From the NCBI GenBank assembly GCA_037444575.1, contig JBBIME010000016.1, positions 1 through 64,000 on the forward strand: 64,000 nucleotides of DNA, read 5' to 3'. This DNA comes from Bacteriovorax sp037444575 (lineage in GTDB: Bacteria > Bdellovibrionota > Bacteriovoracia > Bacteriovoracales > Bacteriovoracaceae). Within the stretch, counting starts at the first letter, position 1. Every line of letters starts with the position of its first letter. The translations under genes and the position numbers were made by a program. Shown in pieces: positions 15,046-23,534 of this stretch. The notes under the pieces were generated by a model. That model saw only the letters and a list, made by a program, of their open reading frames with translations, did not search any database and had not been told where the DNA came from.

Positions 15046-16875
15046 ATGAAGAGAATGCTTAAATTTACGAACTTCCTCCCAATGTTGTTGTCCATGACGA
15101 TGGCACTCACTTCTTGTGTTCAGGGGACTGGTGGTAGAGGATTAGCAAGTCTTAGAAGTAATAGTTTATCTGGAAAGGCAGGAGCAGTTAATGGGTCAGG
15201 AGCAGTTGGTACAACTGATCCTACGAATGCAACACCCGTTGATCCTCTATCTACTCAAAGAGTAGAGCTTTCACATCTTGTTGATCCATTTGATGGAACA
15301 TACAAAAAGAAATTAACTCTTCCAAAAAACTTCAAAGGAAATTTATATCTTGCGGGATTAAACGTTTCAGCTCTTACCAGCAAGATTGTGTACGTTCGAT
15401 TTAATTTTGGTACAGATAAACAATCTGTCACATTGACTTCAACAGTTGCTAGAGCTCCAGGGATTCTTCCTAAAACAGACATCCAGGTTCTTGTTGTCGA
15501 TATGAACTCAGCTCCTTTTAATAAAATGCGTCTTCCTTATGACCTCTACGATTATAATGATTACACAGATCCAGCAAAAGAAATTGTGACAAACCCTCGC
15601 GATGGAGGTCTCTATTGTCGCGGATTAAAAGTTGAAGATGATCCAACTTTTATTCCACTTACTCAAGCTTCAACATGTTCAAGTGCAACTGATAGATGTC
15701 TTTACTCTTATGCAAAAATTGTAGACTCAACTCTTTATTATGATCAGATGGTAAACTCTACCAACTACAGAGTCTCGTCACTTCCGAGTCGAACTCACGT
15801 ATGGACAGAAAGTAGTGGCGTAAGATCTCCGAGTGTAAATACATTAGCTGGATCTGCTTGCTTGCCAGACGATGATAACGTTTCGACTGTTAATCAATTA
15901 TTCGATGTGAATTTATTGTCTCTAGGATTTGATCTTCCAATTCTTGGATACTTTTATCGCGGCCCATACCGCACTATAGATGATGCCAACTGGCAGCTTT
16001 CTGGAGCGGCCGTTTACAATGCCACAAATGGATTATTTCAAACCCAATCAGCTATTGTTGGTATGACGACTGGTTATCATTCATTTTTATTTCCTCGCGC
16101 AGGAAAACTCTCACTAGGTCTTGGAGTGAGTTATTTGGGATCTTCTGTTAGTAAGATTGGTCCTCGTACAAAAATGGTTTCAGATTCAACAGGAACATCT
16201 CAATACGTAGATGGATGTAACTTCCGTACAATGAATTATGATCCTACAAGCAATGAAGGAATTGGGTCATGTAATGTTGATTCTTCTATTGATGTCTTTT
16301 ATATGCTCAATGGAAAAGAAGTCTTAATCACTACAGATAAATCAATTAAGCTTCAACTTATTCGTCCATCTTTAACGAATTATCTAGGAAAAGAAGTTTT
16401 AACGACAGCGTTTAAACGTTGTGACACTTCAGCAGTTTGTGGATCAAATGAGTGCTGCTTTAACTCTCGTTGTTGGTCAAAGGATCTCGTTACTCAATGT
16501 GTGGACCAAACTCCTGGAGTTGGAAATCTTGAGATCGGTTCAAACTGCAGATCTGATTTTGAATGTGCAAGCTTATGTTGTAATCAATCAACAGGAGCGT
16601 GTTCTCCACATGATCCGAACGGAACAACTCCGATATTCTGTAGTAAAACAGCTGGACAACAGTGTGTTTCGCAAGAATTTTGTGCTCAGGTTCCAGTGAC
16701 GACATGTAAAATCGTGAAGACAGGCTTTAATCCCGACGGAACTGTTTCATGTGCGCTAAGATGTCCTGCTGTAATGACATATGGGGACTGCAAGGGAGGA
16801 TTCTGTGTTCCTCCTGTTCAACCAGCAATTCCTCCATTTAATCCAGCAGACTGCTCGAAAGCTGTTGACCCTTAG
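15046..16875 (+). CDS. Large cysteine-rich lipoprotein
   Basis: 609 residues. Lipoprotein signal: basic start, hydrophobic core and lipobox ALTSC (Cys 24), followed by a Gly/Ser linker, so the protein should be tethered to a membrane. The middle is a mixed beta-rich region without recognised motif. The last 150 residues are strongly Cys-rich, with paired cysteines (NECCF, SLCCN) in spacing like small disulfide knots of extracellular proteins. This predicts exposure to an oxidising periplasm or the outer surface. GAGAAG lies upstream of the ATG. The 289-bp gap before it has a TATAAA element near 15003 but no other clear signal. Confidence 0.65.
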   Translation: MKRMLKFTNFLPMLLSMTMALTSCVQGTGGRGLASLRSNSLSGKAGAVNGSGAVGTTDPTNATPVDPLSTQRVELSHLVDPFDGTYKKKLTLPKNFKGNLYLAGLNVSALTSKIVYVRFNFGTDKQSVTLTSTVARAPGILPKTDIQVLVVDMNSAPFNKMRLPYDLYDYNDYTDPAKEIVTNPRDGGLYCRGLKVEDDPTFIPLTQASTCSSATDRCLYSYAKIVDSTLYYDQMVNSTNYRVSSLPSRTHVWTESSGVRSPSVNTLAGSACLPDDDNVSTVNQLFDVNLLSLGFDLPILGYFYRGPYRTIDDANWQLSGAAVYNATNGLFQTQSAIVGMTTGYHSFLFPRAGKLSLGLGVSYLGSSVSKIGPRTKMVSDSTGTSQYVDGCNFRTMNYDPTSNEGIGSCNVDSSIDVFYMLNGKEVLITTDKSIKLQLIRPSLTNYLGKEVLTTAFKRCDTSAVCGSNECCFNSRCWSKDLVTQCVDQTPGVGNLEIGSNCRSDFECASLCCNQSTGACSPHDPNGTTPIFCSKTAGQQCVSQEFCAQVPVTTCKIVKTGFNPDGTVSCALRCPAVMTYGDCKGGFCVPPVQPAIPPFNPADCSKAVDP

Positions 16876-16932
16876 ACGGTTCTCTTTTAAAAATAAGCTA
16901 ATATTTTATGCCGATCATGGATGGGGTCCTCG

Positions 16933-17352
16933 ATGTTCAACAAAGATTGTTTTTTAGATCATGTGGCAATTGCTGTCTCAAATTTAGATCGCGCTCAAAA
17001 AGTCTACGAAGATTTGGGACTTAATTTTTCTTCCCAACGAGAAGTCGTGGAGTCTCAAAAAGTCACAACGGCATTTGCTCATATTGATGAGCATGCTCAT
17101 ATCGAATTAGTTTGCCCATTAAATAATGAAGGGCCAATCCAAAAATTTATAGAAAAAAATGGAGAGGGAATTCATCATCTCTGTTTCAAAGTTCCCGACG
17201 TAGAAAAAAAATGTGTTGAGATGAAAGATCAAGGGTATCAGTTAATTTATGAAAAACCTTTCATCGGAGCGAATAATTGCTTGGTTAATTTTATTCATCC
17301 TAAATCAACTGGTGGTGTGTTGATTGAAATTTCACAAACACTGACAAAATAA
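16933..17352 (+). CDS. mce: Methylmalonyl-CoA epimerase
   Basis: 139 residues from the ATG at 16933, which has GGGG six bases upstream; an in-frame ATG at 16921 is the alternative. A vicinal-oxygen-chelate protein that interconverts (R)- and (S)-methylmalonyl-CoA in propionate metabolism. Metal ligands are visible: His in LDHVAIAV near the start, Glu in HIELVCP, His in GIHHLCFKV and Glu in VLIEIS at the C-terminus. Length fits the family. No mutase gene is nearby. It precedes the rhomboid-like gene by 21 bp. Confidence 0.85.
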   Translation: MFNKDCFLDHVAIAVSNLDRAQKVYEDLGLNFSSQREVVESQKVTTAFAHIDEHAHIELVCPLNNEGPIQKFIEKNGEGIHHLCFKVPDVEKKCVEMKDQGYQLIYEKPFIGANNCLVNFIHPKSTGGVLIEISQTLTK

Positions 17353-17373
17353 TTTAATTAAGAGGAAAGGACT

Positions 17374-18105
17374 ATGGAAAGTCACTCACAAATTTATCTT
17401 CCCAAACTTACAAAAATTAATAAGGTTTTAATCATACTTGCAAGTGTGCTTTTTATTTTAGGAGTGATTCTTCAAAAGTCTTCTTCGATCTATTTAGGAA
17501 ATATTCTCGGGTTATCAGCAGAACATTTTTTACAAGGCCATGTGTACTCACTTGTGACATATCCTTTTTTATCTAACTCGATTATTGAAGTGGTTTTAAA
17601 CTGCTTAATGCTTTGGCTGATGGGATCTGAATTTGAGGCCAATTGGGGAACTAAGCGGTATGTGAATTTTCTTCTCTCTGTCGTTATCGGGGGAGGGCTT
17701 TTATTCTTAGGCGTGAGTTCTTTTTTCGCAAGTATTTATAGTTTTCCTCTTACGGGATTGTCAGGGATCGTGAGTGCTCTGTGTGTTGCCTACGCTGTCA
17801 TATATCCAGATAGAGTGTTCTCTTTCATGATGCTGATCCCAGTTAAGGCCAAATATTTTTGCATGATTCTTGTGGCCATTACTCTTTTCCAAGGTCTCTC
17901 TGGACCTTATGGGGTGGGGGCCTGGGGACAATTAGGGGGAATCCTGGCCGCTTATTTATTTATGGTGGTCGTTTCTCACCGCAATTTTAAAATTCTATCC
18001 CAGAAAATGAGCCAAATGACGCAGATGAGAAGTGCCAAAAAGAGCAAAGCTAAGCTTACAATCGTTAAGGATGACAATGATAGTCCGCCAAAGTATTGGC
18101 ATTAG
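17374..18105 (+). CDS. Rhomboid-like membrane protein lacking the catalytic histidine
   Basis: 243 residues with about six membrane helices. The rhomboid fold is indicated by WLMGSEFEANWGTKRY after helix 2 (the family's G..lE...G.. pattern) and by GLSG at 128-131 with the nucleophile Ser130. However the last helix reads GQLGGILAAYLF where active rhomboids have AHLGGxxxG: Gln186 replaces the catalytic His. The helix-2 HxxxN motif reads ExxxN (Glu72, Asn76). The protein is probably a rhomboid pseudoprotease or Derlin-like protein that binds membrane clients. AAGAGGAAAGG precedes the ATG. Confidence 0.75.
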   Translation: MESHSQIYLPKLTKINKVLIILASVLFILGVILQKSSSIYLGNILGLSAEHFLQGHVYSLVTYPFLSNSIIEVVLNCLMLWLMGSEFEANWGTKRYVNFLLSVVIGGGLLFLGVSSFFASIYSFPLTGLSGIVSALCVAYAVIYPDRVFSFMMLIPVKAKYFCMILVAITLFQGLSGPYGVGAWGQLGGILAAYLFMVVVSHRNFKILSQKMSQMTQMRSAKKSKAKLTIVKDDNDSPPKYWH

Positions 18106-18161
18106 AAGACTTTGGTGCTATGTTCTTATAAAATTTTAAATGCATTAAAAAAGAGGCCAGC

Positions 18162-18329
18162 ATGAGATTAAGTCGAGCATTACAAGAAAAATTAATGGAT
18201 GTACGTTTAAGAGATAAGCTACTTGCTGAAGGGAAAGTTACTAAAGAAGAAGTAAAAAAGTTCCTTGATAATCTTGCAGATGAAGCAAAAAACGCTACAT
18301 ACACTGAAGAAAATAAAGAAGAAAACTAA
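18162..18329 (+). CDS. Small acidic/basic helical protein, 55 residues
   Basis: Begins at an ATG with AGAGG five bases upstream and ends 30 bp before a good terminator. The sequence is a charged helix (MRLSRALQEKLMDVRLRDKL, then EGKVTKEEVKKFLDNLADEA) with a Glu-rich tail. The short KVTKEEVKKFLDNL part resembles a helix-loop-helix as in small regulators or anti-sigma-like proteins, but no family is certain. Ribosome site, codon use like neighbours and terminator make it a credible gene. It follows the rhomboid gene by 56 bp, perhaps in the same transcript. Confidence 0.7.
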   Translation: MRLSRALQEKLMDVRLRDKLLAEGKVTKEEVKKFLDNLADEAKNATYTEENKEEN

Positions 18330-18358
18330 TTAAGTTTAAAAGATTTTTTCTTATATGA

Positions 18359-18383
18359 GGCCCGCTTTTTAGTGGGCCTTTTT
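18359..18383 (+). terminator. Rho-independent terminator
   Basis: Stem GGCCC(GC)/(GT)GGGCC around TTTTTA at 18359-18378, then TTTTTATTT. T-run only on the plus strand. Ends the transcript of the 55-residue protein and probably the rhomboid-like gene. Confidence 0.8.
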
Positions 18384-18425
18384 ATTTGTTAACCGCTCTA
18401 TTTGAAAAAGTTATAAATCGTGAAT

Positions 18426-18908
18426 CTATTGAACAATATAACGAGAGAAGAAGATACTTTTAACGACTGGTTTACCAAGTGACTTATTGATCTCTTTTTT
18501 CAAGCGATCTTCCAGCAAAATTTTTCCGGTAAGAGAGTTTAGTTCATCAGCGCCCATCTTAGATGAGATGGTGATGATTTTATCTTGAACAACTGATTGG
18601 TATGTTTTGATGATGCCAGCGTCTTCGCTTTTAAAAAGTACCAGAGAGATTTCTAGTTCTACATAGCGCATTCTCTGATTTGCATTTGGATCTTTCGGAA
18701 CCAAGCTGACAGTCATTTTGTCGAGTTTATAGAAAATAGGAAGAGCTTTTGGATCGTTTTCTTTTAAGAGCGCTGCCTTCTCTTTATTTTCATCAATAGG
18801 AGGCCGTTTATAAACTTTCTCTGTGTAATAGAAAAGCCCGATCACTGCAACAGTGGTTAAGGTCATTACACCTAAAAGAATCATGTCGAGAAGTTTTTTG
18901 CCGGTCAT
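18426..18908 (-). CDS. fliL: FliL-like flagellar basal-body protein
   Basis: 160 residues: short cytoplasmic end, one membrane helix (LLGVMTLTTVAVIGLFYY, about 11-28), and a periplasmic domain of the FliL/stomatin-like type. Typical features are the strand MRYVELEISLVLF, QDKIITISSKM, a Leu-rich GKILLEDRLKKEINKSL helix and the C-terminal SIFFSRYIVQ. FliL surrounds the stators and supports torque. No other flagellar gene is near, so it is an orphan. The ATG lies inside a perfect 11-bp inverted repeat and has no ribosome site. Confidence 0.8.
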   Translation of the reverse strand: MTGKKLLDMILLGVMTLTTVAVIGLFYYTEKVYKRPPIDENKEKAALLKENDPKALPIFYKLDKMTVSLVPKDPNANQRMRYVELEISLVLFKSEDAGIIKTYQSVVQDKIITISSKMGADELNSLTGKILLEDRLKKEINKSLGKPVVKSIFFSRYIVQ

Positions 18909-18930
18909 GTTTAAAGTTTAACATGACCGG
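18901..18930. promoter_or_regulatory. Perfect inverted repeat enclosing the fliL start codon
   Basis: CCGGTCATGTT at 18901-18911 and its exact complement at 18920-18930, with loop TAAAGTTT. The fliL ATG (18908-18906) is paired inside the stem. It begins 20 bp after the alanine dehydrogenase stop. Only the plus-strand side has a short T-run (TATTTTTG), so it is not a standard terminator for the minus-strand genes. It may hide the fliL start in read-through mRNA or act as an operator. Confidence 0.5.
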
Positions 18931-18950
18931 TATTTTTGAAAAGAAATTAA

Positions 18951-20057
18951 TTAGAACGGTAACTTAGTATAAAGAAGACCTAGATCTTGAGCAACTTGCT
19001 CATATACTAAAGCACCTTTGTAGATATTGATCCCTGGTCTGAAAGATTTATCTTTCTGAGCAGCTTCTTCAACACCCATGTTTGCAATCATGCGAGCGTA
19101 CTTAAGAGTTACGTTAGTAAGAGCAAATGTAGAAGTTCTAGCTACTGCTCCTGGCATGTTCGCTACACAGTAGTGAACTACACCATCAACTACGAAAGTA
19201 GGGTTTTCGTGAGTTGTTGGCTTACAAGTTTCAATACATCCACCTTGGTCAACAGCGATATCTACAACAACAGATCCTTTTTGCATTTTAGAGATCATGT
19301 CGCGTGTAACTAGTTTTGGAGCTTTTGCACCAGGAACTAGAACAGCTCCAATAACAAGGTCTGACTCAAGAACAGCTTTTTCAATATTGTCTTGGTTAGA
19401 GTAAATTGTAGTGATGTGTGATCCGTATAAAGCATCTAGTTCAGCAAGACGTTTTGTTGAAAGATCGATTGCTGTAACAGAAGCTCCCATTCCCATTGCC
19501 ATTTGAATCGCGTTTGTTCCCGCAATCCCAGCTCCGATAACAGTTACTTTTGCGCGTTTAACACCTGGAACACCACCTAAAAGAATTCCTTTTCCACCTT
19601 TATCAAGTTGAAGGTAAGTCGCTCCGATTTGAACTGACATACGGCCAGCAACTTCAGACATAGGAACTAGAAGTGGAAGTGAACCGTCAGCATTTTGAAT
19701 TGTTTCGTACGCTACAGCTGTACATCCTGACTTCATTAAACCTTTTGTTTGATCTGGATCTGGTGCAAGGTGAAGGTATGTGTAAAGAATGTGATGCGGT
19801 TTAAGCATTGCAATCTCTACTGCTTGAGGTTCTTTAACTTTGATAATCATTGTAGATTTCTCAAAAACTTCAGCAGCAGTATCTAGAATTTTCGCTCCAG
19901 CTTTTAAGTATTCGTCATCAGTAATGCCAATTCCAAGACCAGCATTTTTTTGAACGTATACAGTATGTCCGTCACCAATAAGAGCGCGAACTCCACCTGG
20001 AACCATCCCGACGCGGTTTTCGTTATTTTTAATTTCCTTAGGTATACCAATAATCAT
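18951..20057 (-). CDS. ald: Alanine dehydrogenase
   Basis: 368 residues, the usual length. Interconverts L-alanine and pyruvate + ammonia with NAD. The N-terminal signature IGIPKEIKNNENRVGMVPGG is characteristic, with the catalytic Lys and His regions following (KVKEPQ; YLHLAPD), a Rossmann motif VIGAGIAGTNAIQMA in the middle, and VDQGGCIETCKPTTHENP downstream. AAGGAG precedes the ATG. In an amino-acid-eating bacterium it would feed alanine carbon into central metabolism. Probably its own transcript, perhaps reading into fliL. Confidence 0.94.
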   Translation of the reverse strand: MIIGIPKEIKNNENRVGMVPGGVRALIGDGHTVYVQKNAGLGIGITDDEYLKAGAKILDTAAEVFEKSTMIIKVKEPQAVEIAMLKPHHILYTYLHLAPDPDQTKGLMKSGCTAVAYETIQNADGSLPLLVPMSEVAGRMSVQIGATYLQLDKGGKGILLGGVPGVKRAKVTVIGAGIAGTNAIQMAMGMGASVTAIDLSTKRLAELDALYGSHITTIYSNQDNIEKAVLESDLVIGAVLVPGAKAPKLVTRDMISKMQKGSVVVDIAVDQGGCIETCKPTTHENPTFVVDGVVHYCVANMPGAVARTSTFALTNVTLKYARMIANMGVEEAAQKDKSFRPGINIYKGALVYEQVAQDLGLLYTKLPF

Positions 20058-20164
20058 TTAAATTCTCCTTTAAAAAGGGGGGCAGATTGAGAGTTAAAAT
20101 ATTTCCCAAGAGAATTCCATAAAATGCGAAAAAATTAAAGGGGAAAATGCGCAAATTTCAGTTA

Positions 20165-20674
20165 CTACTTGAGACTTTTAGAAAGGAACTTTCGTTTAGT
20201 GACAAAGATCTTCAATCCCAGCAAGAATACGAGCAGAAAGGGCAGAAAATAGAGGGCAAATTCGCCTTTTGAGGGACCTGGAGAGGTAATTTCCACAGGG
20301 AGGCTTATGGTATTCTCTGCACTTTCATTTTGTTTAATGATGAATTCGACGTTCCACATTACTTCGCGATCAAAAGGCAAAACTGCCCTAAAATTTTGTC
20401 TCTGTCCTTTTTGAGTCAAAAACAGGGCCGCTGCCTTTAGGATGTGCGCAGGATCGTTTATAGGGCTTGCCTTTAGTTGAATTTGATATTTTGCATGTTC
20501 ATCTCCATCAATAAATAAATCAAAAGACCCTTTTCCAATATCTGGATCAGCTAAAATGGAGAGATTATTTTTGCCAATTTGTTTATCTACTAAAATGGGA
20601 AAGATCTTACCTTCATGAGCATTGATTTTTATTGGAGTAAAAAAAATAAAAATGAGAAGAAAAATTATCTTCAT
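20165..20674 (-). CDS. Exported protein with C-terminal membrane anchor
   Basis: 169 residues from the ATG at 20674, one base after the stop of the upstream gene; a longer frame to 20695 would overlap that gene. Signal peptide (MKIIFLLIFIFFTPIKINA, cleaved before HEGK), a periplasmic beta-rich domain of about 115 residues, and a C-terminal helix (EFALYFLPFLLVFLLGLKIF) with a positive tail. The mature protein starts with His-Glu-Gly, as in some copper-binding periplasmic proteins (YtkA/FixH-like), but a metal site cannot be shown. It forms a two-gene unit with the His-rich membrane protein. Confidence 0.6.
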   Translation of the reverse strand: MKIIFLLIFIFFTPIKINAHEGKIFPILVDKQIGKNNLSILADPDIGKGSFDLFIDGDEHAKYQIQLKASPINDPAHILKAAALFLTQKGQRQNFRAVLPFDREVMWNVEFIIKQNESAENTISLPVEITSPGPSKGEFALYFLPFLLVFLLGLKIFVTKRKFLSKSLK

Positions 20675-20675
20675 A

Positions 20676-21248
20676 TTAGTTTCTTGCAATAGCACAAGGG
20701 CATTGATGCTCGCGTAGTTCGTCAGCAGTCGGGAAAAGGTGATAGTACATTCCTATCATCATAGGAATAAAAACAATAGTATTATAGAAAAGATGAAGTT
20801 CAGCTCGAGGATAAAAAAGTTCGAGAATACTTGTTGGAACTGGTCTGTTCAAAAGGTTAGTTTTTATAAGAACCTGTCCTTGCAAAAGAAAATGTTCGAA
20901 ATGGTGCCAGAATTGAATGACTAGGGATATGTTCCACCATGTTCTTGATCTTCCAATAAATCCGCTACGAAGTATCCATAACCCAATTAACATAAAAACA
21001 GCATAGACATAATGAAGAGATTCAGAAGTAATAAGCCAAGGGTACCAATATCCTAAAATCCCTCGCGCTTCTGGGCGAGGCCACTTTAAACCATAAATTT
21101 GAAAAGCTTGAATCAAGTGCTCTCCCCAATGAGCAAGCACTATTACCATATAAATTCTTAGCGAAAATTCATGCTGGGAGGAATTTATCTTAAAAAGAAA
21201 ACGCTGATAGGCAGAAGGTTGCAATTCACACGCTTTTTCGGATGCCAT
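20676..21248 (-). CDS. His-rich multi-pass membrane protein, function unknown
   Basis: 190 residues with about four membrane helices. Unusually many His/Glu pairs lie in or beside the helices: AHWGEHLIQAFQ, TSESLHYVY, WHHFEHFLLQGQ and AELHLFYN. Spaced HxxxH/ExxH patterns in several helices look like a buried di-metal centre, as in membrane di-iron enzymes, or haem ligands. I recall uncharacterised proteins of this look in other phyla but no assigned function. The stop is 1 bp from the next start, so both are made together. Confidence 0.6.
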   Translation of the reverse strand: MASEKACELQPSAYQRFLFKINSSQHEFSLRIYMVIVLAHWGEHLIQAFQIYGLKWPRPEARGILGYWYPWLITSESLHYVYAVFMLIGLWILRSGFIGRSRTWWNISLVIQFWHHFEHFLLQGQVLIKTNLLNRPVPTSILELFYPRAELHLFYNTIVFIPMMIGMYYHLFPTADELREHQCPCAIARN

Positions 21249-21262
21249 TTTTCCCTACCAAT

Positions 21263-22078
21263 TTAATAAGTAATTTTAAACTGATCATATAAAGGAAAAA
21301 CATTTTTGCCAAATTTGCTATCTGACAGTTTTGTTAATTCTTGATGAGAGAGATCGTGGCTCATATGAATGAGTCCACATTGTTCAGGCTTTATTCTTGT
21401 AATGTAATTGAAAGATTTCTCTACTGTGAGGTGAGTAGAATGGGTTCCTCTTTTTAGGCAATCGATTATAAGGAGTTTTAACTTCTTTTCTTGGAGAATA
21501 TTAATAATGTGATCTGGAATTTCCATACAGTCGACAATATAAGCTAATCCATCATGAACAAAACCCATCGTCGTGCCATGACCATGAGGATAACTAAAAA
21601 AGAAAAATTCTTCGCCCTGGATATTAATTGTCTTTTCCATCTTAACAGCATTTAAAGAGAGTCTCGGAATTCCTCCACCAATAATGGGTTTGGTATGCTT
21701 CGTAAAAATATACTGAAAACGATTTTCAATAAATGTTTTTGCATTTTCACTGCAGTAGATTGGAATTTCTCTATGAGGAGGACCAAAAGTAAATGGCCTT
21801 AAGTCATCTATGCCATGGAGATGATCAGCGTGCTCGTGAGTGATTATAACAAAATCAATGTCGGAGATTTTATTATCTAAAATCTGAGTGCGAAGATCAG
21901 GAGTTGTATCAACTAATATTTTTTTACCTTTCTTTGTTTCAATATAAATACTCGAGCGCAATCTCTTATCTCTATGATCAAGTGATGAACATACCAGACA
22001 ATTACAACCGACCATTGGAATTCCTGTTGAAGTTCCTGTACCGAGAGCAATCAATTTGTTTCTGTTAAAAGATTTCAT
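21263..22078 (-). CDS. Metallo-beta-lactamase-fold hydrolase, PhnP-like
   Basis: 271 residues. The start LGTGTSTGIPMVGCNCLVC is typical of the PhnP-like phosphodiesterase branch, including the CxC...C zinc site. The metal motif THEHADH, a later Asp in YIVDCME, and a C-terminal MSHDLSH complete a two-metal site. PhnP cleaves cyclic ribose phosphates, and relatives act on other phosphodiesters; without phn genes here the substrate is open. Cytoplasmic, no signal peptide. The 14-bp gap to the upstream minus-strand gene suggests co-transcription with it. Confidence 0.82.
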   Translation of the reverse strand: MKSFNRNKLIALGTGTSTGIPMVGCNCLVCSSLDHRDKRLRSSIYIETKKGKKILVDTTPDLRTQILDNKISDIDFVIITHEHADHLHGIDDLRPFTFGPPHREIPIYCSENAKTFIENRFQYIFTKHTKPIIGGGIPRLSLNAVKMEKTINIQGEEFFFFSYPHGHGTTMGFVHDGLAYIVDCMEIPDHIINILQEKKLKLLIIDCLKRGTHSTHLTVEKSFNYITRIKPEQCGLIHMSHDLSHQELTKLSDSKFGKNVFPLYDQFKITY

Positions 22079-22086
22079 GTTATAAT
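22056..22086 (+). promoter_or_regulatory. Promoter candidate for the M16 protease pair
   Basis: A perfect TATAAT at 22081-22086, with TTGTTT at 22056-22061 (19-bp spacer, longer than ideal). The start would be near 22093, giving a leader of about 35 nt before the ATG at 22128, which has AAGGA upstream. Confidence 0.45.
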
Positions 22087-22127
22087 CCTAACCTGATAAA
22101 GACTCATATTTAAGAGGAAAGAAGGAA

Positions 22128-23534
22128 ATGTTACAAAAAAATTTTGGCAAGAGATTTGTCTCATTAACGCTCTTGGCATTCGTGTTAAGTAGTTGTGCTT
22201 CAATGACTAAAAGTAAAAAACCTGCACCCATTGTTCTGAACGTAAAAAAAGTAGTGTTAGATAATGGATTGACGGTGCTTGTTGCTCCAAACCCAAAGCT
22301 TCCTATCGCTGCTTATTATACTTTGTTTGACGTCGGTGGACGCTATGAAACAAAGGGAACGACTGGGGCCACTCATTTTCTTGAACACATGATGTTTAAG
22401 GGAGCGAAAAAATATGGGCCAGGAGAGTTTGATACATTAATCGAAAAAAATGGTGGATCAACAAACGCTTACACAACCAACGATGCAACAGTTTACTACG
22501 AAACTATTCCTTCTAATTTTGTAGAGAAGATGGTTGATCTGGAAGCTGATCGCCTTCAGCACTTACTTTTAGAACCAATAAGTTTTGAAAGTGAACGCCA
22601 AGTTATTTTTGAAGAAAGAAAGATGAGATATGAAAATAGTCCTGAGGGATTTCTTTATCTCATGATGATGAAAAAAGTTTTTGAAGGAACACCATATGGC
22701 CAATCGGTAATTGGTGATGTCGATGATCTTACGGCCCTAAAACGCGATCAAGTGATGGACTTCTTTAAAACGTACTACGCTCCAGATAATGCTATTCTTG
22801 CGATCGCTGGAGACGTTGATCCTGATAAAATTATTCCAATCATCAAAGAAAAATATGGATCAATTCCTAGTTCAAAAGAGCTAATGGCACTTAAAACAAA
22901 ACGGGATGATCCTAAAAATTATGACTGGAAAGCAAACTTTGGTACTGAGTATAAGTACTATGCTACAAATCCAATCCCAAAATTCGCGATTGCATTTAAA
23001 GGTGAGAAGGCCGGAACAAGACGCGCTTTTGTTATGGATGTATTGGCATTTATGCTAGGGAATGGAGGAAGTTCGTATCTCGCTCAAAAATACGTAAAAA
23101 ATCCAAAACCACTTTTAAGTGATGTCTCATTAAATAACTATAATCTTCGTCACTCGGGAATTTTTTATTTTAATGGCGAACTAATGGAAGGGGTAAGCAT
23201 TGATACTGCTAAAACTCAATTCATGGCAGATTTAAAAAATTTCTGTTCTGAAGGATTGAACGAAAGAACTCTTCAAAAGACAAAAAATCAAATTATGTCT
23301 CAGGCCTACACTCAAATGAAATCTAATGCCGGAATGGCCTCAACCATCATGATGAATGAAAAAATTTACGGCGACTACAATTATGGAACCAAAGAAATGG
23401 AAATTTACAATTCAGTAAAAGAGAGCGAAGTGAAAAAAGAATGTAATGATATTTTAAATAAATCTTCTCCTATATTTATTTCTGTATGGGACAAGTATCC
23501 TAAAAACCCGACGGCACTTGTGGAGGTTAGATAA
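22128..23534 (+). CDS. M16-family zinc protease, lipoprotein, catalytic subunit
   Basis: 468 residues. Lipobox VLSSC (Cys23) after a hydrophobic signal. The M16 inverted zinc motif HFLEH is at 83-87 with the third ligand Glu163, at the usual 76-residue spacing, inside ERQVIFEER. A second M16 half with inactive fold follows. Such proteins work as dimers of an active and an inactive subunit that enclose peptide substrates. The next gene encodes just such a partner and overlaps by one base. Role is probably periplasmic peptide breakdown. Confidence 0.9.
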   Translation: MLQKNFGKRFVSLTLLAFVLSSCASMTKSKKPAPIVLNVKKVVLDNGLTVLVAPNPKLPIAAYYTLFDVGGRYETKGTTGATHFLEHMMFKGAKKYGPGEFDTLIEKNGGSTNAYTTNDATVYYETIPSNFVEKMVDLEADRLQHLLLEPISFESERQVIFEERKMRYENSPEGFLYLMMMKKVFEGTPYGQSVIGDVDDLTALKRDQVMDFFKTYYAPDNAILAIAGDVDPDKIIPIIKEKYGSIPSSKELMALKTKRDDPKNYDWKANFGTEYKYYATNPIPKFAIAFKGEKAGTRRAFVMDVLAFMLGNGGSSYLAQKYVKNPKPLLSDVSLNNYNLRHSGIFYFNGELMEGVSIDTAKTQFMADLKNFCSEGLNERTLQKTKNQIMSQAYTQMKSNAGMASTIMMNEKIYGDYNYGTKEMEIYNSVKESEVKKECNDILNKSSPIFISVWDKYPKNPTALVEVR

